From assembly GCF_027980145.1 (NCBI RefSeq), contig NZ_JAMZNK010000015.1, positions 1 through 64,000 on the forward strand: DNA of 64,000 nt, given 5' to 3'. A model generated the notes under the pieces. The model was not told the DNA's origin and made no database searches. It saw only the letters and a list, made by a program, of their open reading frames with translations. Positions 59,402 through 64,000 of this stretch are shown in pieces. A program made the position numbers and the translations under genes. The DNA comes from Flavobacterium azizsancarii (GTDB lineage Bacteria > Bacteroidota > Bacteroidia > Flavobacteriales > Flavobacteriaceae). The first letter of the stretch is position 1, and each line of letters opens with the position of its first letter.

Positions 59402-59734
59402 ATGATAAATTGGATTCAAAATTGGTATACGGAAAATTGTGATGGTGAATGGGAACATCATCAAGGTATAAAAATAGAAACTCTTGACAATCCAGGTTGG
59501 AATGTTGAGATTAACTTTAATTTCACAAATACAGAAGTTAACAATGAAAATTGGAAAGTGTATGAATTCTCCGAAAATGATTGGATAGGCTATAGTATTA
59601 TCGATAATATTTTTAATGCGTCTGGAGACTCTTTCAAATTAAATGTAATTTTAAAAATATTTAAATTAATAACAGAAAATAAATCTATTGATGAAGATAT
59701 TGTCACAAAATTAATTAATGAAAATAAAGGGTAA
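59402..59734 (+). CDS. Imm53 family immunity protein
   Basis: This 110-residue cytoplasmic protein starts MINWIQNWYTENCDGEWEHH and continues GIKIETLDNPGWNVEI, which is the Imm53 signature. Length and the acidic character fit the family. It starts 11 bp after the end of the frameshifted toxin-24-like tip, so the two are a former toxin-immunity pair. The gene is intact although its toxin is broken, so it could still protect against siblings that carry the active toxin. It probably uses a promoter inside the cassette, which I cannot place. Confidence 0.88.
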   Translation: MINWIQNWYTENCDGEWEHHQGIKIETLDNPGWNVEINFNFTNTEVNNENWKVYEFSENDWIGYSIIDNIFNASGDSFKLNVILKIFKLITENKSIDEDIVTKLINENKG

Positions 59735-59760
59735 TGTATTTCGTGCTCCCTTATTTTGAT

Positions 59761-59919
59761 GGTCAGCATAATAAAGGAGTTTTTAACGACAAGAACTTAA
59801 TACTAGACAAGGCATTGGGGTTCCAAAAGGGGATTATATAATTGGTTTTAGGGAAATATGATACAAAAGCACGTAGATTCGTTTCTGGACGGGAATTATA
59901 CGATAGTGCTAAAAAATAG
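59761..59919 (+). pseudogene. Remnant of a toxin tip
   Basis: One frame reads GQHNKGVFNDKNLILDKALG, then a stop (TAA after FQKGII), then LVLGKYDTKARRFVSGRELY and a final stop at 59917-59919. The second part looks like the C-terminus of a secreted toxin domain. There is no RHS core in front of it and no start codon in good position. It is followed 25 bp later by a small intact gene, as in a toxin-immunity pair. Confidence 0.5.
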
Positions 59920-59944
59920 ATTAATTTTTTAACACATTTATAAA

Positions 59945-60274
59945 ATGGAAAGTAATTTAAAAACAGAAAATATCGATTTAGTTCAACTTGTTGCAAAAAG
60001 ACCGGCGATGTTTTCAATTCAAAATGTAGAATCTTTCTTTGTTTTTTTTAAAGGATATTCAATTGGTAAAAGTGATTCAATAGTTATTGATTTTTTTGAA
60101 TCATTTAGTAATTTTGTTCATAAAAAACATCCTGAGAAGTGCTTGAAAAATATTGATAGTGATAGAATTATTAGGCTTTATAGTAGTAATGACTCTCATT
60201 CTTTAGAGCGTGTACGTTTTTTAATAGAAGAGTTTATAAGTGAAAGTGATGTGTACGAGATTAAGGAATATTAA
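59945..60274 (+). CDS. Small cytoplasmic protein, probable immunity protein
   Basis: This 109-residue protein has no signal or membrane helix. It is rich in Phe, Ser and acidic residues (VESFFVFFKGYSIGKSDSIV, ERVRFLIEEFISESDVYEI). Size, intactness and place directly after a toxin remnant point to an immunity protein, but I do not recognise the family. The helix-rich pattern would suit a toxin-binding protein of the SUKH or Imm type. It ends before a new RHS fragment. Confidence 0.65.
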   Translation: MESNLKTENIDLVQLVAKRPAMFSIQNVESFFVFFKGYSIGKSDSIVIDFFESFSNFVHKKHPEKCLKNIDSDRIIRLYSSNDSHSLERVRFLIEEFISESDVYEIKEY

Positions 60275-60426
60275 CCACGATAATGTAAAAATTCTTTCTG
60301 TCTTGACAAAGAAAATCGACAATGAATAAAAAAAATAAACCTCCAAGAAATGTGTGGTTTTATGTGTTTTAGATTATCATAAAAGGTTTTTTGATCGTTT
60401 AAAAAAGAATAACCTTATAATTTAAA

Positions 60427-60543
60427 AGTACTTCGTATATTACTACCCGAAACGGAAGTATTAGCCAACACTTGGAGTACATTGCCTTTGGAGAGGTATT
60501 GTTTGAGGAGCATTCCAGTTCGTTTTCTAGCCCTTATTTGATA
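60427..60543 (+). pseudogene. Truncated RHS core fragment
   Basis: The frame STSYITTRNGSISQHLEYIA continues through GEVLFEEHSSSFSSPYL, almost identical to the core of the full RHS protein, then breaks off (IGRSKL, stop). The 20 bases just upstream (AATAACCTTATAATTTAAA) match those upstream of the fragment at 61758, so the two share a junction. Confidence 0.8.
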
Positions 60544-60914
60544 GGGCGATCAAAGTTGTGACGAATTCTTTTGAGGATGGACTTGCATATGCAGCAGCTA
60601 AAAAACAAGCTGGATTACCAGATTATAACTTATTTAGATCTTCATGTATAGATGTTCCACAAGAAGCAATAGAAGCTGTTGTAGCAAATTGACTTAACAT
60701 TCAATCAAAAAAAGATTCCCAATTTTGGGATAAACATTTAGATTTTTTCGATGCAAGTAGCTATGGTATGTATATGTTAATACCAAATCAATATTTTAAT
60801 AGTTTTAATCAATTTGTAAAAAATATTAATTCAGATTTAAAAAGTAATCCAATTGTAGCTAAAAAAACTCCTATTAAGACTGTTGTAGTAGGACCAATTG
60901 AAGAACTAAAATAA
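60543..60914 (+). pseudogene. Toxin-tip relic with one internal TGA
   Basis: Reading from 60543 gives RAIKVVTNSFEDGLAYAAAK, then YNLFRSSCIDVPQEAIEAVV and a TGA at 60690-60692. The same frame continues LNIQSKKDSQFWDKHLDFFD to a TAA ending at 60914. A single TGG-to-TGA change would explain the stop. The SSC motif with a downstream conserved block could belong to a cysteine-dependent enzyme, but the family is not recognised. It is joined out of frame to the truncated RHS core just upstream. Confidence 0.55.
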
Positions 60915-60919
60915 ACATA

Positions 60920-61039
60920 ATGAAAAGTTTAAGAAAAAATATTTTTTTATTGCCCATTTTAATAGTGGTAATAATTTATGTAGGGTACATAGTTTTAAAT
61001 GTATTCTTTGGAGGTTGGTACGGTTATGAATCCCAATAA
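60920..61039 (+). CDS. Tiny single-helix membrane protein, probably a remnant
   Basis: An ATG six bases after the preceding relic opens 39 codons: MKSLRKNIFLLPILIVVIIY, then VGYIVLNVFFGGWYGYESQ. The product would be one membrane helix with a basic N-terminus. It overlaps the next small reading frame in another frame. It looks like the start of a membrane immunity protein whose remainder was replaced. Confidence 0.4.
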   Translation: MKSLRKNIFLLPILIVVIIYVGYIVLNVFFGGWYGYESQ

Positions 61040-61247
61040 TATTATTAAAAATGAGGGACCGCAAAAACAATATTCTTTTGATAGTAGATGGGCTACTCAA
61101 GTTGGTGCAGCAATCTTATGTAATCGCTTCGGAAAAGCGTCTGATAATTATCTTTCAGGTACAGGTTTTGCCGATCAAATGGTAAAAGAATATTTTAAAA
61201 CAATTATTGGAGTAGGAGCAAATACTGCGCCAAAAGCATTAGATTAA
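61026..61247 (+). pseudogene. Fragment resembling the C-terminus of a toxin or RHS tail
   Basis: From the ATG at 61026 the frame reads MNPNNIIKNEGPQKQYSFDS and ends with GFADQMVKEYFKTIIGVGAN and TAPKALD. The Gly-rich, soluble sequence has no signal and looks like the inner end of a larger domain. It is flanked by pieces of membrane proteins in other frames. A short real gene cannot be excluded. Confidence 0.4.
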
Positions 61248-61249
61248 TT

Positions 61250-61637
61250 ATGATAAAAAAAGAAAAACATTATTCCGTTATTAATTTTATTAGCATTCTT
61301 TATTTTTGTATTGTATGGTCAGCTACGAAGTTATCAATACGAAAATAAATTAAAAGTAGATGGAGAAACGACAATTGGTAGAATTGACAGTATTGTAAGA
61401 TTTCCCAAATCTTCTACAGTATTCATCTCGTATATTATATTGAACAAGAAATATAATTCTTTTGAAAGTGCGTTAGATAAAAAAATATCAGCTAAAGACA
61501 TTGGGAAATTTTATGAATTCCGATATTTGTTAGATTCACCAGAAATAGTTAGAGGGAATTATTCAAAAGAGATTACAGATACTACTGCTATTTTAAAAGC
61601 TGGTTTTTCAAGAGAAGAAATGGAGTATATAAAGTAG
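61250..61637 (+). pseudogene. Single-helix membrane protein with a poly-A frameshift (immunity-like)
   Basis: ATG ATA and a run of seven A at 61254-61260 open the gene, but in that frame it stops early. With one more A the frame reads MIKK-KNIIPLLILLAFFIF followed by VLYGQLRSYQYENKL and the intact remainder to 61637 (FPKSSTVFISYIILNKKYNS, ITDTTAILKAGFSREEMEYI). A TTG at 61311 could start a shortened 108-residue form without most of the helix. The restored product is a ~128-residue protein with one N-terminal membrane helix, a common immunity architecture. Confidence 0.6.
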
Positions 61638-61703
61638 AACAAATTTAATCAATTATAAAATGGTATTTTTGGAAAGACCATTACCAAATGCCACAAAAGA
61701 TAG

Positions 61704-61731
61704 AAACCTCGCCAATTGGCGAGGTTTTTTT
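61704..61731 (+). terminator. Intrinsic terminator between cassettes
   Basis: A perfect 10-bp stem (AAACCTCGCC with GGCGAGGTTT) with an AATT loop and a T run. It separates the preceding immunity-like gene from the next RHS fragment. Confidence 0.88.
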
Positions 61732-61757
61732 GAAGAACGAATAACCTTAGAATTTAA

Positions 61758-61990
61758 AAGTACTTCGTATATTACAACTCGAAACAGAAATATTGGCCAA
61801 CAGGTGACTACATCGCACTTGGTTTTATTTGAGGAGCATTCTAGTTCATTCGAGCCTTATTTGTTTAATGGGAAAGAAGAGGTGGATCCTGAGACGAATC
61901 TTAGCTATTATGGGGCTAGGTGTTTGGACGTGAAGATTTCTTTGTCGTTGCCTATTGATAATAAGAAAAAATGGTTAAAAGAATCAAAAG
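61758..61990 (+). pseudogene. Degenerate RHS core fragment
   Basis: The frame holds TSYITTRNRNIGQQ, VLFEEHSSSFEPYLFNGKEE and TNLSYYGARCLDVKISLSLP, a decayed copy of the RHS core (YLFNGKELDRETNLSYYGAR in the full protein). It runs without a stop into a charged linker. The start of the next membrane protein gene lies in another frame inside its end. Confidence 0.8.
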
Positions 61991-62557
61991 ATGATAAAGT
62001 TATCAAAGCAGGCAAATCGCCCTGCATTATATTGTATTTTAGTTGTATTTATTTTAGTTTTTATATTGGGCTCACTAGATTTATGGGAAATTAGTTTTAA
62101 TAAAGAATTAGTTAATATTGTTAAAAATATTCTTCTCTTTTCTCTGCCTTTTTTAGGATATTGGGCAGCTATAAAATTACCAAATCCTAAGAATATTAAA
62201 GATGTAACTTTGTTACCTAATACAAAAAAAATTAAAGTAAGTTTTTATAAGACTAATGGTTTTATAGAACGTAATAATCAAATATCTTTTGTTCGATTTT
62301 TCTTCGATAATGATATAGTATATATGTACTTCTGTAATTATTTAAGAATTTATGAAGGTCCTTTTTATATTATAAAGAAAGAGGTAGCAGAGCTAGGAAT
62401 GTTCTACATAAATTCCATTGGTAATTATACAAATTTAGAGTTGGTTATTGAAGTTATGCCAAAAAATATATTAGATCCACATTATAAACTAGTTTTGCAA
62501 AATTTAAACAATGCTGATTATTTATTACTGCAAAAATATATTAACACAATTAAATAA
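61991..62557 (+). CDS. Two-helix membrane protein, probable immunity protein
   Basis: This 188-residue protein has two membrane helices near the N-terminus (about 13-33 and 46-63: CILVVFILVFILGSLDLW, NILLFSLPFLGYWAAIKL) and a soluble C-terminal part of mixed strands. The first ~10 codons overlap the degenerate RHS fragment in another frame, so the true start may have been altered when the cassette was joined. No family is recognised. Position in the cassette array suggests immunity or an orphan accessory gene. Confidence 0.65.
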   Translation: MIKLSKQANRPALYCILVVFILVFILGSLDLWEISFNKELVNIVKNILLFSLPFLGYWAAIKLPNPKNIKDVTLLPNTKKIKVSFYKTNGFIERNNQISFVRFFFDNDIVYMYFCNYLRIYEGPFYIIKKEVAELGMFYINSIGNYTNLELVIEVMPKNILDPHYKLVLQNLNNADYLLLQKYINTIK

Positions 62558-63058
62558 GGACATAATAAAAAAAACAGTAATAATATTTTTATTTTTTAGT
62601 ATCTAAAATTTCATAAGCTCAACGTTTAGATAAATGACGTAATAAAAATTTCTTTTTCTGAATATTCTAATAATCCTGCTAAAGCAGTAGAAAAGATTTA
62701 TCAAACAATTATTTGGACTTCTAGATTAAAAGATGGTCTAGAGGAAATGAAGAACGAAGTGAATAAATATACGTTGATTATGTGGGTAAATATTATGGGA
62801 ATGAGTTGATTGTTAAAAAACAATTTTCTGATAGTTTTGTGTTGTTTTCAGACCTTCTCAAGTCTGGGATGATGATAATCTGTTTATGAATGGTTTAAGC
62901 AATACCGTATTGATGTTGCTTCAGTTTGGGCTGCAGGAAGTATTACTTCGCCTAATTTTTTAGGTAACTATAATAGTACGGTAAATTCTTTTAATGAATT
63001 ATATCAAGGGAAAAATGTTTTATACAATGGAATTTGACTTTAGATTACCTTTTGCACT
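62558..63058 (+). other. Degenerate coding remnants
   Basis: No intact gene is seen in these 500 bases. Short stretches still look coding: FSEYSNNPAKAVEKIYQTII around 62655-62720, and VASVWAAGSITSPNFLGNYN with STVNSFNELYQGKNV from about 62915 to a TGA near 63037. They lie in different frames with stops between, as in a decayed toxin or immunity gene. Confidence 0.5.
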
Positions 63059-63109
63059 GTGAATAGTGGAGTTTCAACTTATGACAATCTTAAAAAAATA
63101 ATAAATGAC

Positions 63110-63553
63110 ATGATGTTTAAAAGAAATAAAAAATATTTATTATATAGAATTTTAGTCTCTCATTTTTTAATCCTATTAATAGCTATTGGTGGTAATTTGA
63201 CATATGCTAACGCCATACCCTTATGGTGTATAACTATTATTCTTCCAAATTTAATTCTTTCTTTTCTTAAGAATTTAAAAGCTATAAATGTTAAAAAAGA
63301 ACATATCGAATTAATTTTTAATAAATACTTTTTTAAAGAACATACTGAATCATATAAATACACTGATTTGAAATTTACGTATAAAAATGAATTTGAAGGA
63401 GCAAGTTCATTAAGCATGAAATTTAGGATTTACAAAAAAAAGGATAATAAAAGCATAATTAGTATCGGCGGTCTTCTTGATGGGTGGTATAAAAAACAGA
63501 TAAATGAAATGGTAGAAGAATTAGAAAAAAAGGGAATTGAAGTAACTATATAG
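63110..63553 (+). CDS. Two-helix membrane protein, probable immunity protein
   Basis: The ATG at 63110 (or 63113) gives 147 residues; a GTG at 63059 would add an unconvincing extension. Two hydrophobic helices (about 11-30, ILVSHFLILLIAIGG, and 35-55, IPLWCITIILPNLIL) precede a soluble alpha/beta domain ending EMVEELEKKGIEVTI. This resembles PH-like-domain small membrane proteins found as immunity factors, but no family is assigned. A final decayed RHS fragment follows. Confidence 0.65.
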   Translation: MMFKRNKKYLLYRILVSHFLILLIAIGGNLTYANAIPLWCITIILPNLILSFLKNLKAINVKKEHIELIFNKYFFKEHTESYKYTDLKFTYKNEFEGASSLSMKFRIYKKKDNKSIISIGGLLDGWYKKQINEMVEELEKKGIEVTI

Positions 63554-63565
63554 CATAAAATAACT

Positions 63566-63660
63566 AGGTATTGTTTGAGGATTCTAGTTCGTTTTCTAGT
63601 CCTTAGTTGTATAATGGATAGGGAGACGAATTTAAGTTATGATTAGGCGAGATATTTAAA
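63566..63660 (+). pseudogene. Last, heavily decayed RHS core fragment
   Basis: TAGGTATTGTTTGAGG, then GTTCGTTTTCTAGTCC and GAGACGAATTTAAGTTA match the RHS core DNA, but small deletions and several stops break every frame. It is the right-hand end of the cassette array. Confidence 0.75.
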
Positions 63661-63672
63661 TTTTAGCAGGTC

Positions 63673-63700
63673 TTGAATTTTAACTTAATTCCTAATTTTG
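63673..63700 (+). promoter_or_regulatory. Promoter of the right-edge secreted protein gene
   Basis: TTG (63673-63675), a 17-bp spacer and a perfect TAATTTTG (63693-63700) match the Bacteroidota promoter. It lies 70 bp before the start codon and marks a new transcription unit outside the cassette array. Confidence 0.6.
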
Positions 63701-63769
63701 CGTTGTCAATAATGACTTATCTCAATTCTAAAAAAGAATTAGGATTATCTAATTCTAAAATATATTCTT

Positions 63770-64000
63770 ATGAAAATTATCTTATCTCTGGTTGCATTTA
63801 TTGCGTTTGGAATGTCACAAGCGTATGCTCAAAAATTTTCACAGCCGTCTAATAAATTTATGAAGGAAACGGTTAATGGTGTTAGTTATACCTACAAAGA
63901 CGGCTATATAATTCTAAAAAATAACTCGAAGTATAATTTGCAGGATTTAAATATTTCGGCTGATTATACTGAAAACAGCGATATCAATGGATTAGCGTTT
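63770..64000 (+). CDS. Secreted protein, N-terminal part only
   Basis: An ATG at 63770 opens a frame that runs off the window after 77 codons. A signal peptide is clear (MKIILSLVAFIAFGMSQAYA followed by Q). The visible mature part (VNGVSYTYKDGYIILKN) is polar and strand-rich and gives no family. It has its own promoter at 63673-63700 and no RHS sequence, so it is probably an ordinary chromosomal gene beyond the toxin array. Confidence 0.75.
   Translation, partial: MKIILSLVAFIAFGMSQAYAQKFSQPSNKFMKETVNGVSYTYKDGYIILKNNSKYNLQDLNISADYTENSDINGLAF

Overview
The window looks like the chromosome of a Flavobacterium-type member of the Bacteroidota. It is AT-rich, has SusC/SusD and hybrid two-component (HTCS) proteins, a type IX secretion sorting domain, promoters of the TAnnTTTG type, few Shine-Dalgarno sequences, and many short palindromic intergenic repeats. 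It opens on the 3' end of a 5S rRNA and its terminator, so it starts just downstream of an rRNA operon. A lone minus-strand lipoprotein gene follows.

Positions 1770-41703 hold a large polysaccharide-utilisation-type locus, all on the + strand. Its parts are a GH89 alpha-N-acetylglucosaminidase, a SusC/SusD pair, two GH92 alpha-mannosidases with a small secreted protein, an unclassified toroid protein (lyase-like), a DUF4861 protein, a lipoprotein metallophosphoesterase, the HTCS regulator, myo-inositol oxygenase (MIOX), a LacZ-like GH2, an HGSNAT/NagX-type membrane acetyltransferase, a sodium:solute symporter, two divergent GH28 proteins and a GH51 arabinofuranosidase. A DUF2339 giant membrane protein sits in the middle, bracketed by repeat arrays of one family, and may be an intruder.

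The most informative signal is a shared promoter/operator. It has two TCCAT-type direct repeats exactly 21 bp apart, followed at a fixed distance by a -7 element. It occurs upstream of GH89 (1527-1582), susC (4105-4160) and MIOX (28779-28834). This ties inositol oxidation to glycan capture. Together with GH89 plus an HGSNAT-like acetyltransferase (the enzyme pair that removes alpha-glucosamine in lysosomes), mannosidases, arabinofuranosidase, galactosidase and a phosphoesterase, it suggests a substrate that joins alpha-GlcN(Ac), mannose, arabinose or galactose to phospho-inositol. A glycosyl-inositol-phosphoceramide headgroup or GPI-type glycan would fit. That assignment is inference.

Positions 42258-46801 hold an OMPLA-type outer membrane phospholipase A, two tandem outer-membrane beta-barrel paralogues and a T9SS-sorted protein.

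Positions 46892-63660 are a polymorphic-toxin region. A 3269-residue SpvB/FG-GAP/RHS protein ends in a 232-residue variable tail of unknown type and is followed 10 bp later by a PQQ-type beta-propeller protein, the likely immunity protein. Downstream lies an array of displaced RHS tail cassettes: RHS core fragments, broken toxin tips (frameshift, internal stop, truncation) and largely intact small immunity-type genes, including an Imm53 protein next to a frameshifted toxin-24-like tip, often separated by terminators. A new secreted-protein gene with its own promoter runs off the right edge.
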